DNA of 50,236 nucleotides, taken from the NCBI GenBank assembly GCA_003165075.1, contig PLSM01000194.1, forward strand, positions 23,549-73,784. Reading direction: 5' to 3'. The notes beneath the pieces were generated by a model. It saw only the letters and a list, made by a program, of their open reading frames with translations, ran no database searches and was not told where the DNA came from. Shown here piece after piece: positions 17,694-25,228 of this stretch (position 1 is the stretch's first letter; the number at the start of each line of letters is the position of its first letter). The DNA comes from Acidobacteriaceae bacterium. Lineage in GTDB: Bacteria; Acidobacteriota; Terriglobia; Terriglobales; Acidobacteriaceae. The position numbers and the translations under genes were made by a program.

Positions 17694-19043
17694 TCAATTG
17701 ACCGACAACCCGAAGTCAATCTCCGCGGCGGTAAGCAGCGGTGCATCGCCGGCCAGGATCGCCGCCCTTTCCAGCACGTGCTCCAGCTCGCGCACATTGC
17801 CCGGCCAGGGATGAGCCGCTAGCCTCGCCAGCGCCGTGGCGTCGATCCGCTTGACCGGCGCGTCGCGGCCCATCTTCTCCAGAAAGTGCTCCACCAGCAC
17901 GGGCAGATCCTCGCAGTGATCGGCCAGGGCCGGCGTGCGGATCAGAAAGACCGCGAGCCGATAGTAGAGATCGGGCCGGAACTCGCCGCTCTGTGTGCGC
18001 TGCGCCAGCGGGCAGTGCGTGGCCGCCACTATGCGCACATCCACTTTCACCGTCTCGTTGTCGCCCACCCTTTGCAATTCGCCGCTCTCTACAAAGCGAA
18101 GTAGCTTGGACTGCAACCCCAGCGGCATCTCGCCGATTTCGTCCAGCAGCAGCGTGCCTCCGTCGGCGGCCTCAATGCGGCCGGTGCGGCCCTGCACCGC
18201 GCCGGTGAACGCTCCGCGGGTGTGGCCAAACAACTCGGCCTCCAACAGCGCTTCGGGAATAGCCGCACAGTTGATGGCGACAAACGGCTTGCGGCTGCGG
18301 GTTGAAAGCCGGTGCAGCGCTTCGGCCACAATTTCTTTGCCCGAGCCTGTCGGCCCCTCGATCAGTACCGGCGTGGCGCGCGCGGCCACCAGGCGGATAC
18401 GGCGGCTGACTTCGAACATGCAGGGCGCATTGCCCACCAGTTCGGGAATCCGCTCGCACGTCGCGGCCTGGCTGGCTTTTCCGGGAAGGTCTGCGGCCGT
18501 GGAACGCGCCAGAAGCGGGATGGGAATCATCTGTTCCGCAGTCCCGCCCGGGGTCGCCGATTTCAACCTCGGAACCGGATGCGACACGGCAGGAATCGCG
18601 CGCTTCGTTGCCGGGGTACTGTCGGCTCCGCCATCTGTCTCCCTCAACACGGGAGCGGCATTCCAGGTCGCGGTATCCGAGTCCTGGCTGCGGCGCAGGG
18701 CATACAGAAGCTCCTGGCGATGGGGCCCGCGCGGGCTCTCATGTGTCGATGAACTCCCCGTGGTCACCAGGTCCACATCGGGAAAGATGGAACGAAACTC
18801 CTTCAGAAACTCGTCGCGATCGAGATCGGGGAGCCAGGAATCGACGATCACGGCCTCGGGAACGCCGGCCGCGGCTTCAGCCCAGGCCTGGGCGCCGCCT
18901 TCGGCTTCGCGCACCTGCCAGCGCAGGCCGGTAAGAATTTGGCTGAGCCGCTGGCGGAAGCTGCGGTCGGCGCTGGCCACCAGCGCGGTGCGCGGACGAA
19001 GCCGAGGGGCGACAGGAACGACAGGGACGGTAAAGGGTTGCAT
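17694..19043 (-). CDS. Sigma-54-dependent activator (FlgR-like) with degenerate receiver and no DNA-binding domain
   Basis: A 449-aa NtrC-family activator. Residues 18-100 look like a divergent receiver: acidic D26 and a candidate phospho-Asp D68 are present, but the conserved Thr/Lys end of the domain is not clear. A disordered linker follows. The AAA+ domain runs from about 200 to 435, with Walker A GPTGSGKE (230-237), the sigma-54 contact loop GAFTGA (277-282), Walker B GGTLLLDE (295-302) and WPGNVREL (413-420). The protein stops nine residues after AAEI, where the Fis-type helix-turn-helix normally begins, and no HTH is encoded in another frame downstream. Helicobacter FlgR is a known flagellar activator that likewise lacks the DNA-binding domain. 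AAGGAG precedes the ATG. It probably activates RpoN-dependent flagellar promoters (inference). Confidence 0.9.
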   Translation of the reverse strand: MQPFTVPVVPVAPRLRPRTALVASADRSFRQRLSQILTGLRWQVREAEGGAQAWAEAAAGVPEAVIVDSWLPDLDRDEFLKEFRSIFPDVDLVTTGSSSTHESPRGPHRQELLYALRRSQDSDTATWNAAPVLRETDGGADSTPATKRAIPAVSHPVPRLKSATPGGTAEQMIPIPLLARSTAADLPGKASQAATCERIPELVGNAPCMFEVSRRIRLVAARATPVLIEGPTGSGKEIVAEALHRLSTRSRKPFVAINCAAIPEALLEAELFGHTRGAFTGAVQGRTGRIEAADGGTLLLDEIGEMPLGLQSKLLRFVESGELQRVGDNETVKVDVRIVAATHCPLAQRTQSGEFRPDLYYRLAVFLIRTPALADHCEDLPVLVEHFLEKMGRDAPVKRIDATALARLAAHPWPGNVRELEHVLERAAILAGDAPLLTAAEIDFGLSVN

Positions 19044-19083
19044 CTGCTTTCTCCTTCAATTGGGACAGTTGTGCTGGGGAAGT

Positions 19084-19836
19084 TTATCGTGCTTCGGCGA
19101 AGGCGCCGGCCGGGGATGCCGCAACTGCGGCCGCAGCGTGTACCGGATCGATACCGAGTGCGATTTCGCCTTCCAGGGGAACGGTGTAGCCCTGGCCTCG
19201 CACCGTGCGAATCAGTTTCCCCGGAGCCGGATCGTGCAGCTTGCGGCGCAGATAATTCACATACACATCCACGATGTTGGTGGTCTGCGCCGGCTCCATC
19301 TTCCACACTGAATCCAGCAGTTCCACCCGCGAGACCGAGTGGCCGCGATTGAGCATCAAGTGCTCAAGCAGGGCAAACTCCTTGTTGGTCAGCTCGACCG
19401 GCTGCCCGGCGCGGCACGCCGTGCGATCCAGCCGGCTGACCTCAAGGTCGCCTGCACGCAGCATCAGTCTGGCCTCGCGCTTGCGGCGCAACAAGGCGCG
19501 GCATCGCGCGCGCAGTTCATAAAGGCTGAAGGGTTTCAGCATCAGGTCGTCGGCCCCGTGGTCCAGGCAGCGTACCCGCGTTTCCACTTCCTGGCGCGCC
19601 GTCAGCACCAGCACAGGAAGCTCGCCGTCCATCATCCGAACCTCATCCAGGACCTGCTCTCCGTCCTTGATGGGCATATTCAAATCCAAAATTGTCAGGT
19701 CGGGCAGTTCCTCGCGAAACGCTTCCACTGCGGCTGCTCCGTCGCAGGCCACGCGAACACGATGCCCTTCGGTCTCCAAACCTCGCTTTAGAAATAGCCC
19801 CAGCGCCTTGTCGTCTTCGGCAATCAATAACCTCAT
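19084..19836 (-). CDS. OmpR/PhoB-family response regulator
   Basis: A 250-aa two-component transcription factor. The receiver has D8-D9, phospho-acceptor D51 (LDLNMP), T79 and K101. The C-terminal winged helix (about 125-222) has the ELTNKEFALLEHLMLNRGHSVSRVELLDSVW and TNIVDVYVNYLRRKL motifs, including the recognition helix. An Ala-rich tail of about 25 residues follows. ATG 19836 has AAGGA upstream and fits the family N-terminus; a longer frame to 19887 does not. No histidine kinase gene is adjacent, so it is orphan here. It is 40 bp upstream of the sigma-54 activator, probably in the same transcript. Confidence 0.93.
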   Translation of the reverse strand: MRLLIAEDDKALGLFLKRGLETEGHRVRVACDGAAAVEAFREELPDLTILDLNMPIKDGEQVLDEVRMMDGELPVLVLTARQEVETRVRCLDHGADDLMLKPFSLYELRARCRALLRRKREARLMLRAGDLEVSRLDRTACRAGQPVELTNKEFALLEHLMLNRGHSVSRVELLDSVWKMEPAQTTNIVDVYVNYLRRKLHDPAPGKLIRTVRGQGYTVPLEGEIALGIDPVHAAAAVAASPAGAFAEAR

Positions 19837-20106
19837 TGCGGTCCTTCCCTGCGCCGACGGCGGCCTGTCAAGCCCGGCAGCTTCCATTTCTGAGCCGGTT
19901 GGCTTAATGTGCCCTAACCGTGGCTCCTCTCTACTGTCTTGCGCAATAGAAAGGAACTCAAGGCTGGAACCAGGAAATGCACTGGTGCGATTCCTAAAAT
20001 GGATGTGGCGAAATGCGAAGTCCCAAAACGGCGTGACCAGCGTGCGTCCGCTGGTTCCGGGGGCTCGATTCTGCTTGAAAGCCAGGCCGGGGAGCAGCCT
20101 CGAGCT

Positions 20107-21198
20107 TTATTCCATCTCTCTCAGACCCTGGCGCTTCATCCCTTTTCGATTTGCCCTCGAGACGCCCTTGTGCAAATACATCTGCGCATCCGCCTGGTCG
20201 AGAAGCTCTTTCAACGTCTTGCCCACGGTGTGCTCGGCCAAGCCGAACGAGGCCTCCACGCGGATCTTCTGCGGGCCGTGCCTTCCCTGCACTGTGTAGT
20301 TCCCACAAACCCAGGCCCGCAGCTGCTCGGCATGCGTATGTGCCGCCTCGATGCCGCCATCGAACAACACCAGAAACTCGTCACCGCCCCAGCGGCCGAT
20401 CATGTCGCCGGAGCGGCAGGCCGAGCGCAGTTCCCCGGCAAACTGTTTCAACAGTTCGTCGCCCACCAGGTGCCCATGATCGTCGTTCACCCGTTTGAAT
20501 TCATCGATGTCGATCATGACGGCGCAAAAGGCTTGAGCGGCATTGATGCGCTGCTGCAGTTGGCCCTCCACCCACGGCCGGCTGCCCAGGCCCGTCAGCG
20601 GATCGCAGGACGCGATGTATTCAGCTTCCTCCAATCTCGATTGATAGGCAGAGACCTGCCCTTGAAGCTGCTGAACCACAGCCTTGCCTTCGGCGGTCAT
20701 CCTGTCAATCGAGGTCTTCAGATCCGATGCGCTTCTCTCGATCGAGGCGCGAATCTCGGTCACGTCCTCGAGATTGGCGATCGATTTCAGGCGCGTGGTC
20801 ACCTCGTCCATCTGTTGTGCGCAGCGCAGATCCCGGTCGCCGACGGACTCGGCGGTGCGGGCCACCACCAGCAGCAGTTCCTTCACCTCTGCAGCCTTTT
20901 GCTCGTAGTGGCGGGCCGTGCGTCTACCCCAGTCCTGCAGTCGCTCCCGGGTGCAGCTCCGTGTAGACGCGACCAGCTCCGGGCTCACCTCCGCATAGAG
21001 CCTTTCCACCAGACCGGCCAGACTCCGCTTCAAATCCGGTCCCAGTGCCGGACAGGCATCCACGCTGCAATTTCCCATCTCGATCAAGGCCGACCGATAG
21101 GCGTCGATCACCACCTGGACGGTGCCTCGATCCTCCTCGTCGCCGCGATCTCCGATTCCGCTTTCCGCACTGTCCAGATACTTCTTCAGGGAAATCAT
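20107..21198 (-). CDS. Diguanylate cyclase with N-terminal helical region (GGDEF)
   Basis: A 363-aa protein predicted to make cyclic di-GMP. The GGDEF domain covers about 190-350 with the active-site motif GGDEF (271-275). An intact allosteric I-site RxxD (262-265, RSGD) lies exactly five residues upstream, so product inhibition is expected. The N-terminal 180 residues are charged and helical, without TM segments or a recognisable sensor, so the enzyme is cytosolic. The start is ATG 21198; the extension to TTG 21243 has no ribosome binding site. It lies upstream of the flagellar regulators on the same strand, which fits a motility/sessility switch (inference). Confidence 0.92.
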   Translation of the reverse strand: MISLKKYLDSAESGIGDRGDEEDRGTVQVVIDAYRSALIEMGNCSVDACPALGPDLKRSLAGLVERLYAEVSPELVASTRSCTRERLQDWGRRTARHYEQKAAEVKELLLVVARTAESVGDRDLRCAQQMDEVTTRLKSIANLEDVTEIRASIERSASDLKTSIDRMTAEGKAVVQQLQGQVSAYQSRLEEAEYIASCDPLTGLGSRPWVEGQLQQRINAAQAFCAVMIDIDEFKRVNDDHGHLVGDELLKQFAGELRSACRSGDMIGRWGGDEFLVLFDGGIEAAHTHAEQLRAWVCGNYTVQGRHGPQKIRVEASFGLAEHTVGKTLKELLDQADAQMYLHKGVSRANRKGMKRQGLREME

Positions 21199-21376
21199 TC
21201 GCTCGCCGCCGCACTGTCCCCCGCCCACGTTCAGGATGGGCAAGCTAAAGCAGGTTTATCGGCCGGTCGTGCCCATCCCGATAGCCCTCTACGTACCAGA
21301 AGTTTCTCCTTATCCGCTTCTCCGGCTTGCCCGATGCCGCCTTTGAGCCCCATCGGGCGATGAAAAGAAAAAAAGA

Positions 21377-21407
21377 TTGGCACGATTCGCTTTTTATTCG
21401 CTATAAT
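21377..21407 (+). promoter_or_regulatory. lexA promoter with direct-repeat operator candidate
   Basis: TTGGCA (21377-21382) and a perfect TATAAT (21402-21407) are 19 bp apart. The TATAAT ends 6 nt before the lexA ATG, so the transcript should begin at the start codon. Between the boxes lies a perfect direct repeat ATTCGC-N5-ATTCGC (21385-21390 and 21396-21401), equivalent to ATTC-N7-ATTC. This resembles the alphaproteobacterial LexA box GTTC-N7-GTTC and is a plausible autoregulatory operator (inference). Confidence 0.65.
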
Positions 21408-21413
21408 GCGCCC

Positions 21414-22019
21414 ATGGCAGTCACTCGAAGGCAAAAAGAGGTTCTCGATTTCCTGGAGTCATTCGTCGCTCGCAATAGCTATTCCCCTTCTTTTGAAGAA
21501 ATTGCCCGCGGCATGGGGCTCAAAAGCCTGGCCACCGTGCACAAGCACATTACGAACCTCGAAAAGAAGGGGCTGCTGGACCGCGTCCACAACCGCAGCC
21601 GCTCGATCGACGTGCTGCCGCCAGGCGCCCGCACCCGGTCCAGCGACCGGCTTCCGCTCGCGGGCAGAATCGCCGCCGGCTTGCCGGTGGAGACCTCCGA
21701 AATCCCTGAGAGCATCTCGCTCCACGACGTGGTCGGGAACCGCGACGTATTCGCTCTCGAGGTGCGCGGTGACTCCATGCGCGACGAACACATCATCAAC
21801 GGCGATTATGTGCTGGTAGAACGCACGCGGACGGCCCGCCAGGGAGAGATCGTGGTGGCTCTGGTCCACGGCGCCGAAACCACTTTGAAGCGCTTCTTTC
21901 CTGAAGGACAAATGGTGCGCCTGCAGCCATCCAATGTGGAGATGGATCCCATCTACGTGCCCGCCGCCCAGGTCGCCATTCAGGGCCGTGTGCTGGGTGT
22001 GCTGCGCAAGTACCGGTGA
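21414..22019 (+). CDS. lexA: LexA SOS repressor
   Basis: A 201-aa repressor-protease of the SOS regulon. The N-terminal winged HTH (RQKEVLDFLESFVARNSYSPSFEEIARGMG ... LATVHKHITNLEKKG) and C-terminal S24 domain are complete. The self-cleavage site is A88-G89 (IAAG), with catalytic Ser121 (RGDSMRD) and Lys159 (ETTLKRF). The start at 21414 is set by family alignment. It has no Shine-Dalgarno and follows TATAAT by 6 nt, so translation is probably leaderless. A longer frame from 21327 would read through the promoter. Confidence 0.96.
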   Translation: MAVTRRQKEVLDFLESFVARNSYSPSFEEIARGMGLKSLATVHKHITNLEKKGLLDRVHNRSRSIDVLPPGARTRSSDRLPLAGRIAAGLPVETSEIPESISLHDVVGNRDVFALEVRGDSMRDEHIINGDYVLVERTRTARQGEIVVALVHGAETTLKRFFPEGQMVRLQPSNVEMDPIYVPAAQVAIQGRVLGVLRKYR

Positions 22020-22044
22020 TCCATCGCCAGTCCCTTTAACTGAA

Positions 22045-22086
22045 GAAGGCGCGACACCCGGCATGTTCGCCGAGTCTCGCGCCTTC
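22045..22086. terminator. Strong hairpin between convergent lexA and trxA
   Basis: GAAGGCGCGA (22045-22054) and TCGCGCCTTC (22077-22086) form a perfect 10-bp stem. The loop contains a further CGGC/GCCG pairing. It lies 25 bp after lexA and 46 bp after trxA in convergent orientation. There is no clear U-run, so it may act with Rho or simply protect 3' ends. Confidence 0.5.
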
Positions 22087-22132
22087 GCACTCTGCCCGTT
22101 ACCAGGGCCGCCTTAAATGGCGTGGGCCTTCC

Positions 22133-22465
22133 CTAAGCCAGCATGCGCTGGATTTTTTCCTCAATCACGTTCTGGGGCACATACCCCACCACTTGGTCTG
22201 CGACCTTCCCGCCCTTGAAGAACAATAGCGTTGGTATCCCGCGGACTCCGTAGCGCGAGGGTGTCGCGCCATTTTCATCCACGTTCACCTTGGCCACCTT
22301 CAGCTTGCCCGCGTACGCAGCGGCGACTCCGTCCACAATGGGTGCAATGGCTTTGCATGGGCCGCACCACACAGCCCAGAAATCCACCAGGACCGGTTGC
22401 TCACTGCGCAGTACTTCCTGGTCAAACGTCGCATCGCTTACTTCCACTACTCCCAATCCAGCCAT
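22133..22465 (-). CDS. trxA: Thioredoxin
   Basis: A 110-aa thioredoxin with the WCGPC active site at 33-37, the buried Asp in LVDFWA (D28) and the cis-Pro motif GIPTLLFF. It is a general cytosolic disulfide reductase working with thioredoxin reductase. The start is ATG 22465, which has AAGGAG upstream and matches the family N-terminus; an in-frame extension to 22567 has no support. It is transcribed alone. Confidence 0.96.
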   Translation of the reverse strand: MAGLGVVEVSDATFDQEVLRSEQPVLVDFWAVWCGPCKAIAPIVDGVAAAYAGKLKVAKVNVDENGATPSRYGVRGIPTLLFFKGGKVADQVVGYVPQNVIEEKIQRMLA

Positions 22466-22899
22466 GACTCTCCTTGTGGCATTCGCCTCTACCCAGTGTA
22501 GTGGCAAGGGCGCTTGTATGAGATGCGGCAGTGTGGAAGAAAGTCGCAAACGGTCATGGCTGGTCACCTCTCGGGCGCTACGAAATCCCCGCCGCGCAGT
22601 GGGCTATTTACTCAGCTTCCCTGTCGCGAAAAGTCGCGCAAATCGTCTCGCACAAAGACAAGCGCCCGGATCCCATACAGGACCACGGGCGCTAGAGCAG
22701 CCCTCCCCCAGAACTGCCCACGGAGCGAATTTATGGTTTCCTCGGCCGAATAGCAAGCAAACTTAGGTAATCGTTACAGTAACCACAATTCGCAATTTGG
22801 CCGGGATAACCCCTGTGAAAAAACCGGGTTGGCGATGCGGGAAACAGTCTCCAGGGCGAAATGGAACCAAAAGGGGCACGGGAGAGACCCGCCAGCGCC
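22466..22899. other. 434-bp gene-free stretch between thrB and trxA, with hairpins
   Basis: No credible ORF or recognised RNA gene is visible. It holds an 8-bp GC-rich hairpin (22661-22693), a short CGCGA/TCGCG hairpin near 22626-22639, a perfect 11-bp palindrome GTTACAGTAAC (22773-22783), and an AACCC/GGGTT hairpin with an A6 tract (U-run on the minus strand) near 22807-22830 that could end thrB transcription. The trxA promoter must also be here. The density of structure makes an uncharacterised small RNA possible. Confidence 0.4.
22661..22693 (-). terminator. GC-rich hairpin downstream of thrB
   Basis: AGCGCCCG (22661-22668) and CGGGCGCT (22686-22693) form a perfect 8-bp stem with a 17-nt loop. 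On the minus strand the stem is followed by TGTCTTTG, a weak U-tract. It lies about 200 bp past the thrB stop, so it may end the thrC-thrB transcript or belong to a small RNA. Confidence 0.4.
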
Positions 22900-23817
22900 T
22901 CACTTCTGGCTTTGGCCGAACATCTGGCTTGCCCCGGCATTTTCAAACCGGCAGTCTCGAATCTCCGATTCCGGAAAATCCACCAGCGCTTGCCGGATTG
23001 CCTCCGTGGCCATCCCCAGATCTTTTTCCTCCACAATCACCAGAACTGAAGGCCCCGCGCCGCTCAACGCCGCGCCAAGAATGCCATGGCTGCCCGCCAG
23101 GGGCAGCAGTCTTGGCAACAACGGGCAGATCGCCGCGCGATAGGGTTGGTGCAGGCGGTCGCTCATGGCCGCGCGCAGCAGGTCGCCGCGGCCCTGCGCA
23201 AACGCCAGCCCCAGCAGCGATGCGGCTTGGATATTCGCCACCGCATCGGCGCGCGAATAGCTCTCCGGCAGGATGCCGCGTGCCTCCGTGGTGGCCAGTG
23301 GATGGGCCGGAGAAACGACAATCGCCCGCCATTCGGCTGGCGGCGCCACGCGGGCCGCGTACACCTTTCTTCCCTCGCATGCTGCAATCACGAAACCGCC
23401 CAGCCAGCAGGCCGCAGCGTTGTCAGGATGCCCCTCCAGCGCACTTGCCTCTTCGAGAATCTCGTCGCTGCTCCAGCCCAACTCGCCAAAGTGCACGCCC
23501 AGGGCGATGGCCGCCAGCCGGCCAGCCGCCGATGACCCGCATCCCATCCCCAGCGGAATTCCGTTCACCATCCGAATGGCCAACGGCACGACCCGTCTGC
23601 CGTTTTCTGTAAGCAGGCGTTTGTAAATCTCCAGGATCAGGTTGTCTTCGGTCCGCCCGCAGCGCTCGCGGTCGCGCCCGCTCGCGGCAATTGAGAACTC
23701 TTCGGCAGTGTCGGCTTCAATCTCCAGAAAGAAGCTCAGAGCCACTGCCGCGGCATCAAAGCCCGCGCCGAGATTGGCCGAGGTTGCCGGCAGGCGAAGC
23801 CTGAACGACGCGCTCAT
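22900..23817 (-). CDS. thrB: Homoserine kinase
   Basis: A 305-aa GHMP-family kinase that phosphorylates L-homoserine in threonine synthesis. It has the N-terminal PATSANLGAGFDAAAVAL motif, the GHMP ATP-binding loop PLGMGCGSSAAG (about 88-99), EGHPDNAA and the C-terminal GAALSGAGPSVL motif. The ATG at 23817 overlaps the thrC stop as ATGA, so translation is coupled to thrC. Cytosolic. Confidence 0.95.
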   Translation of the reverse strand: MSASFRLRLPATSANLGAGFDAAAVALSFFLEIEADTAEEFSIAASGRDRERCGRTEDNLILEIYKRLLTENGRRVVPLAIRMVNGIPLGMGCGSSAAGRLAAIALGVHFGELGWSSDEILEEASALEGHPDNAAACWLGGFVIAACEGRKVYAARVAPPAEWRAIVVSPAHPLATTEARGILPESYSRADAVANIQAASLLGLAFAQGRGDLLRAAMSDRLHQPYRAAICPLLPRLLPLAGSHGILGAALSGAGPSVLVIVEEKDLGMATEAIRQALVDFPESEIRDCRFENAGASQMFGQSQK

Positions 23818-25169
23818 CCCGCGCGTTCCTTCATGGCAGCTAGAACTGCGGCCGGAGTGGCGTCCACAGCCACCGCGTCACGCCGCAACCCTTCGATCTC
23901 CGCTTCGTGTCCGGCCAGCTCCTGCTCATTCAGCAGGGTTCCCCGATGAAAGTCTATGGTGTAGTCGGCATCTTTGAGGGTGTGGCCCGTGAGCACCAGA
24001 ACGACGGTTTCGCCCGATGCCACCTTGCCCTGCGCACGCAGTTTCTTCAACCCCGCAAGGGTCACCGCCGACGCCGGCTCGCAGCCCAGTCCCTCGGCGC
24101 CCAATTCCGCTTTGGCAATGGCAATCTCTGTCTCGGTCACGTCGAGGCACCAGCCTCCAGTGTCCTTGATAACCCGCGCCGCCTTCCGCCACGAGGCAGG
24201 GTTGCCAATGCGAATCGCGGTGGCGCGGGTGTGCGCCTCCACCGGCTCCAGCGCCTCTCCTCGGTTGCGGGCGATGCTGCGAACCAGCGGGTTGGCCCCT
24301 TCCGCCTGGATGACCGAGATGCGCGGCTGGCGCGCAACCAGGCCCAGCTCATGCAGCTCACGAAACCCTTTGCCCAGCGCCGAACTGTTGGCCAGGTTGC
24401 CTCCGGGAACAATCAGGTGGTCCGGCACAATCCAGTCGAAAGCCTCGGCAATCTCGAATGCCGGTGTCTTTTGTCCTTCCAGCCGGTAGGGGTTCACTGA
24501 GTTGAGCAGGTAGATCGGCGCCTCGCGCACAATCTCGGTCAACACCCTGACGCACCCGTCAAAATCGGTCTTGAGCTGGCACGTTACAGCGCCATAGTCC
24601 ATGGCCTGCGACAGCTTGCCCCAGGCAATCTTGCCCTCGGGAATCAGAACCAGGCTGCGCATCCCCGCGCGCGCGGCATACGCCGATACGGCGGCCGAAG
24701 TGTTCCCCGTGGAGGCGCACGCCACCCACTCGAACCCGCGTTCCTTAGCCACGCTGATCGCGGCCGTCATGCCTGTATCTTTGAACGATCCGCTGGGATT
24801 CATTCCCTGGTGTTTGGCGAAGAGCTGGTCAATGCCCAGAGCTTTGGCCGAGCGGGTCAGCAAATACAGCGGCGTATTGCCCTCACGGAGGGTGACTACG
24901 TTCCCAAAGCTGTCCAGAATGGGCAGCAACTCGCGGAAGCGCCACACGCCGGACTGGTCAAGCATCTCTGAGGAGCAGCGGCGTTCTCGCCACAGCCACT
25001 TCAGTGCTCCGGGATTGGGCCGGTCAGGTCCGCGGCGCTGGCTCCAGCCCGGATATTCCACCTCAAAAAGATCCCCGCATTGGGCGCAGCGAAAATCTGG
25101 CCGGGCCTCGGCGCCTGAGATGCGCTCTCCGCATCCGAAACAGCGTAACTGGTGCAGATTGTCGTTCAT
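23814..25169 (-). CDS. thrC: Threonine synthase
   Basis: A 451-aa PLP enzyme converting O-phosphohomoserine to threonine, directly fed by the coupled thrB product. The PLP lysine is K130 in NPSGSFKDTGM. The STGNTSAAVSAYAARAG phosphate-binding loop follows, and LTGHTLKD is near the C-terminus. A zinc-ribbon-like N-terminus (C10, C13, C28, C31) precedes the enzyme fold, as in several threonine synthases of this type. ATG 25169 fits that N-terminus; the longer frame to 25256 runs through the intergenic palindrome. No clear Shine-Dalgarno precedes it. Confidence 0.94.
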   Translation of the reverse strand: MNDNLHQLRCFGCGERISGAEARPDFRCAQCGDLFEVEYPGWSQRRGPDRPNPGALKWLWRERRCSSEMLDQSGVWRFRELLPILDSFGNVVTLREGNTPLYLLTRSAKALGIDQLFAKHQGMNPSGSFKDTGMTAAISVAKERGFEWVACASTGNTSAAVSAYAARAGMRSLVLIPEGKIAWGKLSQAMDYGAVTCQLKTDFDGCVRVLTEIVREAPIYLLNSVNPYRLEGQKTPAFEIAEAFDWIVPDHLIVPGGNLANSSALGKGFRELHELGLVARQPRISVIQAEGANPLVRSIARNRGEALEPVEAHTRATAIRIGNPASWRKAARVIKDTGGWCLDVTETEIAIAKAELGAEGLGCEPASAVTLAGLKKLRAQGKVASGETVVLVLTGHTLKDADYTIDFHRGTLLNEQELAGHEAEIEGLRRDAVAVDATPAAVLAAMKERAG

Positions 25170-25191
25170 CGCTGGTGTTAGCCTACCAGCG
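25170..25191. promoter_or_regulatory. Palindrome in the divergent thrC-modA control region
   Basis: CGCTGGT (25170-25176) and ACCAGCG (25185-25191) form perfect 7-bp arms around an 8-bp centre, directly abutting the thrC start codon. In a 59-bp divergent intergenic region this may be an operator for one or both genes, or a 5' hairpin in the thrC mRNA. It does not resemble the ModE box. Confidence 0.4.
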
Positions 25192-25228
25192 TAGGGAGGT
25201 TTTTGCTCGCCTCGGAGGTCCGAATCGT

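Noticed and set aside
16661..19083. Sigma-54 (-24/-12) promoters in front of flagellar genes
   Set aside because: I looked for TGGCAC-N5-TTGC on the minus strand upstream of flgB, fliE and the regulators and found no convincing match.
17995..19311. 438-codon plus-strand open frame opposite the sigma-54 activator
   Set aside because: Antisense shadow favoured by high G+C; no ribosome site or domain.
19939..21363. 474-codon plus-strand open frame opposite the diguanylate cyclase
   Set aside because: The opposite strand encodes a complete GGDEF protein; the plus-strand product has no recognisable domain.
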